A stretch of 64,000 nt of DNA from Rhodospirillaceae bacterium UBA1479 (GCA_002325375.1 DCRZ01000008.1:249438-313437), one strand, 5' to 3'; positions 50,408-58,940 are shown, counted from the first letter of the stretch. The notes: generated by a model from the sequence alone, not told the origin. Numbers and translations: made by a program.

Positions 50408-51094
50408 TTACCAGGGTATCTCGCGCCCGTCATAGGCGAACAGCCGCCCGCTTTCCGCCATGCCGGCATCCGCCAGAACCTTGCGAATGCCCGTGACGCT
50501 GGTCCGGGCGTCAATCGCCGCCGCCGCGCCGCCCATGTCGGTCTGCACCCAACCGGGATGCAGCAAGACCACCGCAACGTTCTGCGCCCGCACTTCCTCG
50601 GCGAATACATGCATGGCCATGTTCACCGCCGCCTTCGACGTGCGGTAGGCATAGGAGGCCGAATTGGGCGACGATTCCGCGATCGACGACAGCACCGACG
50701 ACACCGTGGCGATCATGCCGCCGCCGTTCGCAGCGACCAGCGGCAGGAACGCACCGGCAACCTTCAGCGGCGCCATGGTGTTGATGCGGAACGATTGTTC
50801 CCAGTCCATGTAGTCGATGTCCTGATAACCGTAGTTGCGGTCTCCGTAGACCCCGGCATTGTTGATCAGCAGGTCGATCTTGGTGCCCGCCATCTCGCCG
50901 GCCAGACGATCGACCTGGCGGTGGTCGGCCACGTCCAGGCCGTGGACCCGGATGTCGCCCTGGATCGTCGCCAGTTCACCCGGTGCGATGGGATTGCGGC
51001 AGGTCGCGATGACGGACCAGCCGTCGGCCCCGTACTGGCGCGCCATTTCCAGGCCGATCCCCCGGTTGGCGCCGGTGATGAAGACTGTCGGCAT
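50408..51094 (-). CDS. Short-chain dehydrogenase/reductase
   Basis: A 228-residue SDR. The dinucleotide motif is TGANRGIG near residue 7, NNAG comes at about residue 83 (LLINNAGVYG), and the catalytic Ser-Tyr-Lys shows in VSSVLSSIAE and SYAYRTSKAAVNMAM. The N-terminal VFITGANRGIGLEMARQYGADGW and the loss of a longer C-terminus place it with SDRs acting on small carbonyls; the substrate is unknown. It lies 26 bases after the thiolase gene. Confidence 0.9.
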   Translation of the reverse strand: MPTVFITGANRGIGLEMARQYGADGWSVIATCRNPIAPGELATIQGDIRVHGLDVADHRQVDRLAGEMAGTKIDLLINNAGVYGDRNYGYQDIDYMDWEQSFRINTMAPLKVAGAFLPLVAANGGGMIATVSSVLSSIAESSPNSASYAYRTSKAAVNMAMHVFAEEVRAQNVAVVLLHPGWVQTDMGGAAAAIDARTSVTGIRKVLADAGMAESGRLFAYDGREIPW

Positions 51095-51120
51095 GGTGCC
51101 CTCCCCTGGCCGTTATATGT

Positions 51121-52308
51121 TCAGGTGATGCGTTCGATCGCGACGGCCGTGGCTTCGCCGCCGCCGATGCACAAAGACGCGACGCCCTTGCGCAGATCGT
51201 ATTTCTCAAGCGCCGCCAGCAAGGTCACCATGATCCTGGCCCCGGACGCCCCGATGGGATGGCCCAGGGCGCAGGCGCCGCCATGCACGTTGACCTTGTC
51301 GTGGGGCAGGTCCAGGTCGCGCATGGCCGCCATGGTGACGACGGCAAAGGCCTCGTTGATTTCGAACAGATCGACATCCTTGAGGTCCCAGCCGACCTTG
51401 TCGGCAAGCTTTTGCATGGCGCCGACCGGTGCCGTGGTGAACCAGCAAGGTTCATGGGCATGGCTGGCATGGCCGTGGATGACGGCCAGCGGCGTCAATC
51501 CGCGCTTTTCGGCATCGGACCGGCGCATCAGAACCAATGCCGCCGCCCCGTCGGAAATCGACGACGAATTGGCCGGCGTCACCGTGCCGTCCTTGGCGAA
51601 GGCCGGTTTCAGGGCGCGGATCTTTTCCGGGGCGGCCTTCAGGGGCTGTTCGTCCCGTTCGACCGTAACCTCGCCCTTGCGGGTCTTGACCGTGACGGGC
51701 GTGACTTCGGGGTCGAAGGTACCGTCCTCGATCGCCGTTTTCGCCCGGGCCAGCGAGGTCAGGGCGAAATCGTCCTGGGCGTCCCGGGTGAACTGGTAAT
51801 GGGTCGCCGTGTCCTCGGCAAAGGTGCCCATGAGGCGGCCCTTGTCGTAGGCGTCTTCCAGCCCGTCCAGGAACATGTGGTCGAGCACGGCGCCGTGCCC
51901 CATACGGTAGCCGCCCCGCGCCTTGTCCAGCAGGTAGGGCGCGTTGGACATGCTTTCCATGCCGCCGGCGACCATCACCGCCCCGGCGCCCGCAAGAATG
52001 CCGTCGTGGGCCAGCATGGCGGCCTTCATGCCCGAACCGCACATCTTGTTCAGCGTGGTGGCCGGCACGGCGACCGGCAGGCCCGCGCCGAGGGCCGCCT
52101 GGCGCGCCGGGGCCTGGCCCAGGCCGGCCGGCAGCACGATGCCCATGTAGACCTCGTCGACGGCCTCGGGTGCGATGCCGGCGCGCGTCAGTGCCGCCTT
52201 GATTGCCGCCGCGCCCAGGTCCGGCGCACGGGCGCCCGACAGGTCGCCCTGGAACCCGCCCATGGGCGTGCGCGCGGCACCGGCGATGACAATCGGATCC
52301 TCGTGCAT
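51121..52308 (-). CDS. Acetyl-CoA acetyltransferase (thiolase)
   Basis: A 395-residue thiolase from the ATG at 52308, with GGGAG 8 bases upstream. Nucleophile Cys90 is in TTLNKMCGSGMKAAMLA, His350 is in GGACALGHPIGASGARIM, and acid Cys380 in SLCIGGGEATA. It either condenses two acetyl-CoA or cleaves 3-ketoacyl-CoA. Position near the enoyl-CoA hydratase and thioesterase genes favours a catabolic role. It starts 18 bases after the small membrane protein gene. Confidence 0.93.
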   Translation of the reverse strand: MHEDPIVIAGAARTPMGGFQGDLSGARAPDLGAAAIKAALTRAGIAPEAVDEVYMGIVLPAGLGQAPARQAALGAGLPVAVPATTLNKMCGSGMKAAMLAHDGILAGAGAVMVAGGMESMSNAPYLLDKARGGYRMGHGAVLDHMFLDGLEDAYDKGRLMGTFAEDTATHYQFTRDAQDDFALTSLARAKTAIEDGTFDPEVTPVTVKTRKGEVTVERDEQPLKAAPEKIRALKPAFAKDGTVTPANSSSISDGAAALVLMRRSDAEKRGLTPLAVIHGHASHAHEPCWFTTAPVGAMQKLADKVGWDLKDVDLFEINEAFAVVTMAAMRDLDLPHDKVNVHGGACALGHPIGASGARIMVTLLAALEKYDLRKGVASLCIGGGEATAVAIERIT

Positions 52309-52326
52309 TGGATTCACTCCCTTCTC

Positions 52327-52764
52327 TTATAGCTTGAGAAGATGCGCGAAATTGTATCCCGCCATGGCCAGGCCAATCCATTCCGCAATCAGCCAGCCGC
52401 GCATCAGACGGGTCCAGACAGGGTTTTCAACATTGGGCGCACAACGCCACAGACTGACCGTCATCCAGATCAGATAAGGCACCGCCACCGCCGCGCCAAG
52501 GGCCATGCCGGTGATTCCGCCGACGTAACCGCCCTGGGTATCCTGAGGCGCGAACACCAGGCCGAGCTGCAGACCGATGAAGATCATGGCAAGGACACAG
52601 GCAAGAACGACGCCCGTGCCGAACATGCCGTAAGCCCAGAACACGATCCATAGCCTCTCGCGGCCATGCCAGCAGCGGGAAAGGATCGGCTCCGGCGGCT
52701 CGTCGCCGGGCATTTCGCCGCCGCCGTGCAGGTTGATGTAAACGGGGGTCTGATCGTTGATCAT
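52327..52764 (-). CDS. Small membrane protein of unknown function (paralog 1)
   Basis: A 145-residue protein whose ATG at 52764 overlaps the previous stop (ATGA). It has a polar N-terminus, then four likely membrane segments: LWIVFWAYGMFGTGVVLACVLAM, GGITGMALGAAVAVPYLIWM, and the end WLIAEWIGLAMAGYNF among them. The segment TVSLWRCAPNVENPVWTRLMRG matches the position and pattern of VWRSVDHETPGIWPTTARG in the neighbouring protein, so the two look related. The function is unknown. Confidence 0.65.
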   Translation of the reverse strand: MINDQTPVYINLHGGGEMPGDEPPEPILSRCWHGRERLWIVFWAYGMFGTGVVLACVLAMIFIGLQLGLVFAPQDTQGGYVGGITGMALGAAVAVPYLIWMTVSLWRCAPNVENPVWTRLMRGWLIAEWIGLAMAGYNFAHLLKL

Positions 52765-53153
52765 CGCGACAGCGCCACGAATGCGGAGGCCATGTTGGCG
52801 ATCACCAACAAAGCCACCATGCCACGCGCCGTGGTCGGCCAAATACCCGGCGTTTCATGGTCGACGGACCGCCACACGCCAATGCACCACCACACGAAGG
52901 ACGCCATCAGAATCCATTCACACAGCCGGAGCAGGCCATCGAGGACATAAAGTTCGCCCGCGAAATAAGGCGACTGCGGCACCCGGAACAGGTTGACCAC
53001 CCCACGTTCGAGCGCAAAGCCGATAAACCACACGGCGCCCCCACCCCAGAACATGCGCGCCAGGGGGATATTGCCCTTCCAGCCGTCGATGCACCAACGG
53101 GCCATGAATTGAGCCACGCCTTCCCGTTTCTGTTCATTCATCGGATCATTCAT
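52761..53153 (-). CDS. Small membrane protein of unknown function (paralog 2)
   Basis: A 130-residue protein with three or four membrane segments (LARMFWGGGAVWFIGFAL, LLRLCEWILMASFVWWCIGVW, GMVALLVIANMASAFVAL). It shares the pattern W-x-G...FW-x-G and the VWR...W...ARG stretch with the next gene, suggesting tandem duplication followed by divergence. It starts 9 bases after the thioesterase gene. Confidence 0.6.
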   Translation of the reverse strand: MNDPMNEQKREGVAQFMARWCIDGWKGNIPLARMFWGGGAVWFIGFALERGVVNLFRVPQSPYFAGELYVLDGLLRLCEWILMASFVWWCIGVWRSVDHETPGIWPTTARGMVALLVIANMASAFVALSR

Positions 53154-53162
53154 CGGACGCCC

Positions 53163-53630
53163 CTATCCAACCACGTCGGCGCGGCCCTGGACCCGCATCA
53201 AGGTTTGCTGCAGGGCGGCGCAGGGCAGCGCCTGGCCGTTCTTGACCACCACGACTTCGGCGCGGCTGACGGTCAGGGTCTTGCCCGGCCGCACCACATA
53301 GCCGCGGGCGATCAGTTCATCCCCGTCGGCGGGCGCCATCAGGTTCAGCTTGTATTCCACGGTCAGCACGCCGTCACCGGGCCCCATCAGGCTGAAAGCG
53401 GCGAACCCGCCGGCGCTGTCGGCGATGGTGCCGACGACACCGCCGTGGAAAAACCCGTGCTGCTGTGACACGGCGTCCGAATAGGGCAATTCGATCTCGC
53501 AATAGCCGGGCCGAACTTCGCCCAAACGGGCACCGATATGGCCCATGATGCCCTGCTTGTCGAAACTGTCACGCACGCGTTGGGCAAAGGCGTCGTCGAA
53601 GGGCTGGAAGTCGGTGGTCATGATGTCCAT
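53163..53630 (-). CDS. PaaI-family hotdog thioesterase
   Basis: A 155-residue hotdog-fold protein. It has GYCEIELPYSDAVSQQHGFFHGGVVGTIADSAGGFAAFSL, in which HGGV carries the helix start used by PaaI-type acyl-CoA thioesterases, followed by VEYKLNLMAPADGDELIARGYVVRPGKTLTVSRAEVVV. It hydrolyses an acyl-CoA or aryl-CoA; the substrate is not deducible. The start is 53630; an in-frame ATG at 53621 is also possible. It heads the minus-strand series with the small membrane proteins and thiolase. Confidence 0.85.
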   Translation of the reverse strand: MDIMTTDFQPFDDAFAQRVRDSFDKQGIMGHIGARLGEVRPGYCEIELPYSDAVSQQHGFFHGGVVGTIADSAGGFAAFSLMGPGDGVLTVEYKLNLMAPADGDELIARGYVVRPGKTLTVSRAEVVVVKNGQALPCAALQQTLMRVQGRADVVG

Positions 53631-53712
53631 TGGGTTGCGGCGGCGTATCGCCGCCAGGGGGCCGCGCCCCCATTATCATCATCGAACGCGCCCCCGCCAG
53701 ACCAATCGGTAG

Positions 53713-54540
53713 TTAGGTCCCGACCCGAAGCGGGCTGACCAGCCCGCGCAGGGTGGCAATCATGCTGAGCGGCACGATCTTGCCGGTCGCCGGGTTTTCC
53801 GCCGTCGGCTCGCCCGCGATGTTCATTTCGACCCGCACGATATCAGATTCGACGGTGATCCAATGGGTGTTGCGGGTGATCGTGGGGTCGGCCCAGACCT
53901 CATAGCGCGTTTCGTCGACGCCGAGACCGGCCAAACCCAAGGCGACCGCCACGTTGACGTTGGCGGGGAATTTGTCGGCGGCGTCGCGGACCGAGCCCTC
54001 GAACAGCTTTTTCGGGGCGTTCAGCCCCATCAGGTTGATGCCTTGCTCCTGCACCCAGCGGGCCTTCTGAAACCCGGCGGGGGGCTTGTGGGTGCGCATG
54101 ACGACCGACCGCAGGTTGCCTTCGGCGGCGGCGCGCACCGTGTCCAGGCCAACCAGCGCGCCCGTCGGCACGACGATGGTGGCGCCGGTTTCGCGGGCCC
54201 GGTCGACCAGGTCCATGTGATGAAGAAGCTGGCTGACCGAAAGCGGCACCAGGATGCGGCCCTGTTCGACCGCCGGGCCGCAAACGTCGAGAAAGTGTTC
54301 CGGCGGCGCGCATTCGACGATCACATCGGCGACGGCGGCCAGATCGGCCAGTTCCATCACCGGGGGCGGCGTCTTCAGATGGGCCAGGCGGCCGGCCGCC
54401 CGTTCCTTGTCGCCGGCCGATACCGCGACCAGTTGCAGGCCCGGCTCCTCGCCGGAATCAAGCCATTCCACCACCGGCAGACCGACGGCGCCCAGGCCGC
54501 CCATGGCGACCCGCAGGGGGGTATTCTTGGTATTTTGCAA
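53713..54540 (-). CDS. nadX: L-aspartate dehydrogenase
   Basis: A 275-residue enzyme started from a TTG at 54540 because GGAGG lies 8 bases upstream, while a GTG at 54570 has no such site. It oxidises aspartate to iminoaspartate, the first step of NAD synthesis in bacteria using this route, or works in reverse. The Rossmann start is RVAMGGLGAVG, followed by VIVECAPPEHF, VPTGALVGLDTVRAAAEG and the closing ENPATGKIVPLSMIATLR, all typical of AspDH. It is divergent from nothing near; the MerR gene follows upstream on the same strand. Confidence 0.88.
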   Translation of the reverse strand: MQNTKNTPLRVAMGGLGAVGLPVVEWLDSGEEPGLQLVAVSAGDKERAAGRLAHLKTPPPVMELADLAAVADVIVECAPPEHFLDVCGPAVEQGRILVPLSVSQLLHHMDLVDRARETGATIVVPTGALVGLDTVRAAAEGNLRSVVMRTHKPPAGFQKARWVQEQGINLMGLNAPKKLFEGSVRDAADKFPANVNVAVALGLAGLGVDETRYEVWADPTITRNTHWITVESDIVRVEMNIAGEPTAENPATGKIVPLSMIATLRGLVSPLRVGT

Positions 54541-54613
54541 TGATGTATCCTCCGCTCCCTTCCATCTCACAGGGGCGGCCCAAAATCAATCTTGGTCACA
54601 AGGGATGGCGGGA

Positions 54614-55030
54614 TCAGCCGGCGGCCTTGGTGCGGACCGACGCCCGTTGGGCCAGAAGGTCCTGCGATTGGGCTTCCAGGCGGTCCAGTTCGGCCAGGGT
54701 CTCGGCGATGTCTTCCTGCTGGATGCGCAACTGTTCGCGCCGCAACTGAAGCTTGTCGATGAACAGCTTTAGCTGCGACACCTCGCTGGGATCGACGTCG
54801 TAAAGGTCGATCATTTCGCGAATCTCGTCGAGCGAGAAGCCCAGCCGCTTGCCCCGCATGATCAGACGCAGGCGCACATGATCGCGGGAACCGTAGACGC
54901 GGCGCTGACCGTCGCGCGCCGGAGTCAACAGGCCCTTGTCCTCGTAGAACCGGATCGCGCGGGTGGTGATCCCGAATTCGCGGGCCAGTTCGGCGATGCC
55001 GAAGGTCGATTGTGTCTGGTCCAATGCCAT
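54614..55030 (-). CDS. MerR-family regulator, LiuR-like
   Basis: A 138-residue regulator: a winged helix with TFGIAELAREFGITTRAIRFYEDKGLLTPARDGQRRVYGSRDHVRLRLIMRGKRLGFSLDEIREMIDLYD, then a long dimer helix (residues 85-135). No metal-binding cysteines are present, which fits the LiuR/ScoD branch that controls branched-chain amino acid and fatty acid breakdown. An operator-like palindrome overlaps its own promoter. Acyl-CoA genes in this window (enoyl-CoA hydratase, thiolase, gcdH) are plausible targets, but none has a visible copy of the operator. Confidence 0.85.
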   Translation of the reverse strand: MALDQTQSTFGIAELAREFGITTRAIRFYEDKGLLTPARDGQRRVYGSRDHVRLRLIMRGKRLGFSLDEIREMIDLYDVDPSEVSQLKLFIDKLQLRREQLRIQQEDIAETLAELDRLEAQSQDLLAQRASVRTKAAG

Positions 55031-55036
55031 GGCCGG

Positions 55037-55065
55037 ACTGTAGCTAACGTTTACGTTAACGTAAA
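55037..55065 (-). promoter_or_regulatory. Predicted merR promoter, probably leaderless
   Basis: Minus strand: TTTACG (55065-55060), 17-base spacer, TACAGT (55042-55037). Only 6 bases (55036-55031) separate the -10 from the ATG at 55030, so the mRNA would begin at or near the start codon. Confidence 0.5.
55050..55065. promoter_or_regulatory. LiuR-type operator (16-base palindrome)
   Basis: TTTACGTTAACGTAAA is a perfect palindrome located 20 bases before the merR start. It closely resembles the LiuR consensus (TTTACGTAAACGTAAA-like, as I recall). It overlaps a -35-like TTTACG, so the protein probably represses itself. Confidence 0.75.
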
Positions 55066-55116
55066 GTTTGCCGTGACGCCGCGAGCCGCCCTCCCCCGCC
55101 CCGGCCGGCGCAGCCC

Positions 55117-56532
55117 CTAGAGCAGGAACAGCGCCGCCAGCCCCAGAAAGGCGAAGAAGCCGACCACGTCCGTGACCGTGGTCAGGAACACCGACGATGC
55201 AATGGCCGGATCGATCCCGAAACGGTCGAGAACGAGTGGAATCGCCGCCCCGGCCAGGCCCGCGACGACCATATTGATGATCATGGCCAGGCCGATGATC
55301 AGGCCGATCTGCGGGGTGTCGAACCAGAACCAGGCGATGGCGCCCGTGATGACGGCGAACAGCACCCCGTTGATGGCGCCGACCAGCACTTCCTTGCCGA
55401 TCACGCGATACGCATTCGTCGCGGTCAGTTCGCGCATGGCCATGGCGCGCACGGCCACGGTCAGGGTCTGCGTGCCGGCATTGCCGCCCATGGAGGCGAC
55501 GATGGGCATGAGAATGGCCAGGGCCACGATCTGCTCCAGCGTCGTCGCGAACAGGCCGATCACCAGGGACGCCAGGATCGCCGTGAACAGATTGACCAGC
55601 AGCCAGCGGAACCGCGCCTTGGTGGTGTCGATGGCGGCGTCGTACAAATCGTCCTCGCCGACCCCGGCCAGCGCCAGCATGTCTTCCTCGTGTTCCTCGT
55701 GAATGACGTCGACGACGTCATCGATGGTGATGGCGCCGACCAGGCGCTGCGCCTCGTCGACCACGGGCGCGGATACCAGGTCGCGCTGGCGGAACAGAAA
55801 GGCGACGTCTTCCTGGTCCATGTTGACGGAAATCAGCTTAAGTTCCGTCTCCATGATGTCCGAGACCTTCACGGGCCGCTTGGCGCGCAGCAGGTGGCTC
55901 AGATGGATCGATCCGACGGGTTTGTGCGTCGGGTCGACGACGAAGATGTCGTAGAACGAATCCGGCAGGATGTCGTCGTCGCCTTCGGCCGCTTGGCGCA
56001 TGAAATCAATGGTCTGGCCCACGGTCCAATGGGTCGGCACCGTGACGATTTCCCGCTGCATCAGGCGGCCGGCGGATTCCTCCGGGTAGGACAGGCTTTG
56101 TTCGATCAGCCGCCGGTCCGGCGCCGGCATGGCGTCCAGCACCTTCTGCTGCTCGGGGGCCTCCATCTGGTTGACGATTTCGACCGCGTCGTCGGAATCC
56201 AGTTCCTGAACGTGGGCGGCGATCTGCTCCGGGGCCATGGCCTCGAAGATTTCCTCGCGCACCGACTCGTCCAGTTCGGCCAGCACGTCGGGCGCCATGT
56301 CCGGGCCGATCTCGGTGATCAGCTGTTCGCGGCGGTCAGCACTCAGGCGTTCGACGATGTCGGCGACGTCGGCGTAATGCAGGCCGTCGACCAGTTCCTT
56401 GAGGCCCGCGGTATCGCCCGTGTCCAGCGCCGTGATGACCGCGGCGTCGACATCGTCATGGGCGGGCTCGAGGCTTTCCTCCGGCTTGACGGCGGGATCC
56501 ACCTCAAGCGTATCGTCCGGGCGCTCGCTCAT
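55117..56532 (-). CDS. mgtE: MgtE-type magnesium transporter
   Basis: A 471-residue membrane protein. The N domain (residues 30-140) has LKELVDGLHYADVADIVERLS repeats. Two CBS domains (about 140-270) include REIVTVPTHWTVGQTIDFM and TIDDVVDVIHEEHEEDMLAL. The C-terminal part has five helices with MGGNAGTQTLTVAVRAMA, the conserved pore sequence. CBS and N domains sense cytoplasmic magnesium. The N-terminal 25 residues are acidic. It stands between the MerR gene and the tRNA-Leu gene. Confidence 0.95.
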   Translation of the reverse strand: MSERPDDTLEVDPAVKPEESLEPAHDDVDAAVITALDTGDTAGLKELVDGLHYADVADIVERLSADRREQLITEIGPDMAPDVLAELDESVREEIFEAMAPEQIAAHVQELDSDDAVEIVNQMEAPEQQKVLDAMPAPDRRLIEQSLSYPEESAGRLMQREIVTVPTHWTVGQTIDFMRQAAEGDDDILPDSFYDIFVVDPTHKPVGSIHLSHLLRAKRPVKVSDIMETELKLISVNMDQEDVAFLFRQRDLVSAPVVDEAQRLVGAITIDDVVDVIHEEHEEDMLALAGVGEDDLYDAAIDTTKARFRWLLVNLFTAILASLVIGLFATTLEQIVALAILMPIVASMGGNAGTQTLTVAVRAMAMRELTATNAYRVIGKEVLVGAINGVLFAVITGAIAWFWFDTPQIGLIIGLAMIINMVVAGLAGAAIPLVLDRFGIDPAIASSVFLTTVTDVVGFFAFLGLAALFLL

Positions 56533-56655
56533 GGCACGGGTCTCCGATCCAGGGGTCTAGGCTGCCGCAGATGGCGTGTGATTGCGGGCCGTCCGCACAG
56601 GGCCCGCGTGGAACCGACAATAGCCCGAATAGGTTACAATTTCGCCCGGAAAAGC

Positions 56656-56685
56656 AAAAAACCCGAGCCAAGGCCCGGGTTTTTT
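56656..56685. terminator. Bidirectional intrinsic terminator next to tRNA-Leu
   Basis: AAAACCCGaGCC, a 2-base loop and GGCcCGGGTTTT form a 12-base stem with one mismatch and flanking A and T runs on both strands. It lies about 18 bases after the tRNA 3' end on the minus strand. Confidence 0.85.
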
Positions 56686-56702
56686 CATGCAAATACAAGG
56701 TT

Positions 56703-56789
56703 TGGTGCGGTCGAGAAGACTCGAACTTCCACGGGATCTCTCCCACAGCGACCTCAACGCTGCGCGTCTACCAATTCCGCCACGACCGC
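56703..56789 (-). tRNA. tRNA-Leu (GAG)
   Basis: An 87-base class II tRNA with encoded CCA (56705-56703). The acceptor stem GCGGTCG (56789-56783) pairs with CGACCGC. The D arm is GCGG...TAGACGC, the anticodon stem CAGCG/CGCTG holds the loop TTGAGGT with anticodon GAG, a long variable arm TGGGAGAGATCCCG follows, and the T loop is TTCGAGT. GAG reads leucine CUC/CUU codons. A terminator follows. Confidence 0.95.
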
Positions 56790-56899
56790 ATTTTTCCTTG
56801 CCGCAGGCACGTCACCTGCGAAATACATGGCGGCAGATAGCAAATCGGCGCACCCATATCAAGCGGAAGCGCGACCACGGCGGAGCAAATAGGAAATTG

Positions 56900-57562
56900 A
56901 TGACGGACCAAGGCGTCGAATGGCGGATATCGGACACGCCCGTGGCCTATGACGCGGCCGTGGCCGTGATGGAGGATCGCGTGGCCGCGATCCGCGCCGG
57001 CACCGCGCCGGAAATGGTCTGGCTGCTGGAGCATCCACCGCTCTACACCGCCGGGACCAGCGCCGATCCGGCGGAGTTGACGGACCCGGACCGCTTCCCC
57101 GTGCACAAGACCGGGCGCGGCGGGCGCTACACCTACCACGGCCCCGGACAGCGGGTCGGCTACGTGATGCTGGACCTGAAGCGGCGCGGCGAGGACGTGC
57201 GCGCCTTCGTCTGCGACCTGGAGAACTGGATCATCCAGGCCCTCGCCCGCTTCAACGTGACCGGCGAGCGGCGCGACGGCCGGGTCGGCATCTGGGTTTC
57301 CCGGGGGGCGCCGGGATCGAAGCTGTACCGCGAAGACAAGATCGCCGCCATCGGCGTGCGCCTGCGCAAATGGGTGACCTTCCACGGGATGTCGCTGAAC
57401 ATCGAGCCGGACCTGTCCCATTTCGACGGCATCGTGCCTTGCGGGATCGCGGAACACGGCGTGACGTCCCTGGTCGATCTCGGCATCACCGCATCGACGC
57501 CCGAGGTCGACGTGGTCCTGCGCCAGACCTTCGAAGATGTATTCGGTAACCCCCAAGGCTAA
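56900..57562 (+). CDS. lipB: Lipoyl(octanoyl) transferase
   Basis: A 220-residue enzyme that moves octanoyl from acyl carrier protein to lipoate-dependent enzymes. The start at 56900 has AGGAAA upstream; a longer frame crosses the tRNA gene and is rejected. Catalytic Cys181 is in GIVPCGIAEHGVTSL, and Lys147 is in EDKIAAIGVRLRKWVTFHG. The nucleotide-free pocket shows in RGGRYTYHGPGQRVGYVMLDL. It overlaps or abuts the NTF2-like gene that follows. Confidence 0.95.
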   Translation: MTDQGVEWRISDTPVAYDAAVAVMEDRVAAIRAGTAPEMVWLLEHPPLYTAGTSADPAELTDPDRFPVHKTGRGGRYTYHGPGQRVGYVMLDLKRRGEDVRAFVCDLENWIIQALARFNVTGERRDGRVGIWVSRGAPGSKLYREDKIAAIGVRLRKWVTFHGMSLNIEPDLSHFDGIVPCGIAEHGVTSLVDLGITASTPEVDVVLRQTFEDVFGNPQG

Positions 57563-57572
57563 GGAGCGGAAT

Positions 57573-57971
57573 TTGCAGGACATCCCCGACAGGGCCGCCG
57601 TCGAGGCGGCCGGGCTCGACCTTCTCGACCGCCACATGGCGGCGCTGAACGCCTACGACGCCAAGGCCATGGCCGCGTTGATGCATTTCCCCCATCCGCG
57701 CCTGGCCGAAGGCAAGGTCACCGTCTATGACGGCCCGGACGCCAACCCCATGGACCTGTTCGACCGTCTGAAAGCCCAGGACAACTGGCACCACAGCGAA
57801 TGGAACGAGCGCGAGCTGATCCAGTTCAACGCCGACAAGGCCCATTGGCGGCTGGTCTACACCCGTTTCCGCGCCGACGGCAGCGTCATCGGCGTATACG
57901 ATTCCCTGTACATCCTGACCCACCTGAACGGCCGCTGGGGCATTCAGGCGCGGTCCAGCTTCGGGCCCTGA
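57573..57971 (+). CDS. NTF2-like/SnoaL-type protein of unknown function
   Basis: A 132-residue single-domain protein. A TTG at 57573 is preferred because AAGGAG lies 6 bases upstream; an ATG at 57537 overlapping lipB gives 12 more residues. It begins with a helix carrying LDLLDRHMAALNAYDAKAMAALMHFPHPRLAEG, then a conical barrel, ending VYDSLYILTHLNGRWGIQARSSFGP. NTF2-like proteins may be isomerases, dehydratases or binding proteins; nothing specific can be said. It follows lipB and converges with the MBL-fold gene. Confidence 0.7.
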   Translation: MQDIPDRAAVEAAGLDLLDRHMAALNAYDAKAMAALMHFPHPRLAEGKVTVYDGPDANPMDLFDRLKAQDNWHHSEWNERELIQFNADKAHWRLVYTRFRADGSVIGVYDSLYILTHLNGRWGIQARSSFGP

Positions 57972-57980
57972 CGGCGCCGC

Positions 57981-58940
57981 CTACTCGAATTCCATCTGCA
58001 CGAACACACGCCCGGCGTTGCGGGTCGCCAGTTGCTTGAAGGTGTCCAAATGGGCATAGGGCGACTGGTCCACGTAATAGGCGCCTTTCAGGTCGCCGCC
58101 GCCCTCCAGATGTTCGCGGATCTTGCCGCGCAGATAGACCAGATAGTCACGGGTATAGCGCCGCACCTGGGCCATGTTGGTGGGATGGCCGTGGCCGGGG
58201 ATGACGTAGGTCGCCTTCAGCGCCTCGAACGGGCCGTCCCAGGTTGCGATCCAGCCCTTGGAATCCGTGTCGTCAAAGAGCGGCGGCATGCGTTCGTGGA
58301 ACGCTATGTCGCCGGCGATGACCAGGGATTGCTTGGGCAGCCAGACCTGGGTGTCGCCGGGGCTATGGGCCGGGCCCAGGTGCAGGACCTCGATACGAAA
58401 CGCGCCCATCTCGATCACCCGCTTGTCGGTGAAGGTTTCCGTCGGCCCGACAATCCGCGTGCCCTCGGCCCGCTCCTTCAAAACGCGCTGGGCCGAGGCC
58501 AGGATCTGCGCGCCCCGGGCCGCGAATTCCTTGGCCGCGTCCTGATGCGCCAGGATCGGCACCTTCTGCTCGGCCCAGTATGAATTGCCGAGCATGGCAT
58601 GGCCCTGGCCGTTTTCGTTGATGACCAGCTTGACCGGCTGCGGGGTGATACGCTTGATCTCGTCGTGCAACGCCTTGGCCAGCAAATAGGCCCCGCCGCC
58701 GTTGACCACGATCACGCCGTCGCCGGTGACGATGAAGCTGAGGTTGTTGTTGTGTCCCCAGTTTTCGTAAGTCGGCGGCGCCGTCGCGCCGATCGCCGAC
58801 CACACATGGGGGATGACCTCGACCGGCTTGGCGTACAGGGCGGAGGCCGGATACTGGTCGGCGATGGCCTCGCTGGCCCGTGCATCGGCGGCGGCGGCGA
58901 TGCCGAGAATGACGCAGATCAATGCGAATAAACGTTTCAT
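57981..58940 (-). CDS. Exported metallo-beta-lactamase-fold protein with altered HxHxDH motif
   Basis: A 319-residue protein with a signal peptide (residues 1-22). The fold is clear from NNLSFIVTGDGVIVVNGGGAYL, LGPAHSPGDTQVWLP (His192), LVIAGD (Asp211) and YVIPGHGHP (His250). The first motif, normally THxHxDHxxGN, reads NENGQGHAMLGN (108-119), so the first two His and the Asp are replaced and one His (114) remains. I recall a subfamily with NGQDH here; this one lacks its Asp too. It may bind one metal or none. Confidence 0.82.
   Translation of the reverse strand: MKRLFALICVILGIAAAADARASEAIADQYPASALYAKPVEVIPHVWSAIGATAPPTYENWGHNNNLSFIVTGDGVIVVNGGGAYLLAKALHDEIKRITPQPVKLVINENGQGHAMLGNSYWAEQKVPILAHQDAAKEFAARGAQILASAQRVLKERAEGTRIVGPTETFTDKRVIEMGAFRIEVLHLGPAHSPGDTQVWLPKQSLVIAGDIAFHERMPPLFDDTDSKGWIATWDGPFEALKATYVIPGHGHPTNMAQVRRYTRDYLVYLRGKIREHLEGGGDLKGAYYVDQSPYAHLDTFKQLATRNAGRVFVQMEFE

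Noticed and set aside
56687..56899. Extension of lipB upstream to 56687
   Set aside because: It runs through the tRNA-Leu gene on the other strand; the ATG at 56900 has its own ribosome site and gives the family length.
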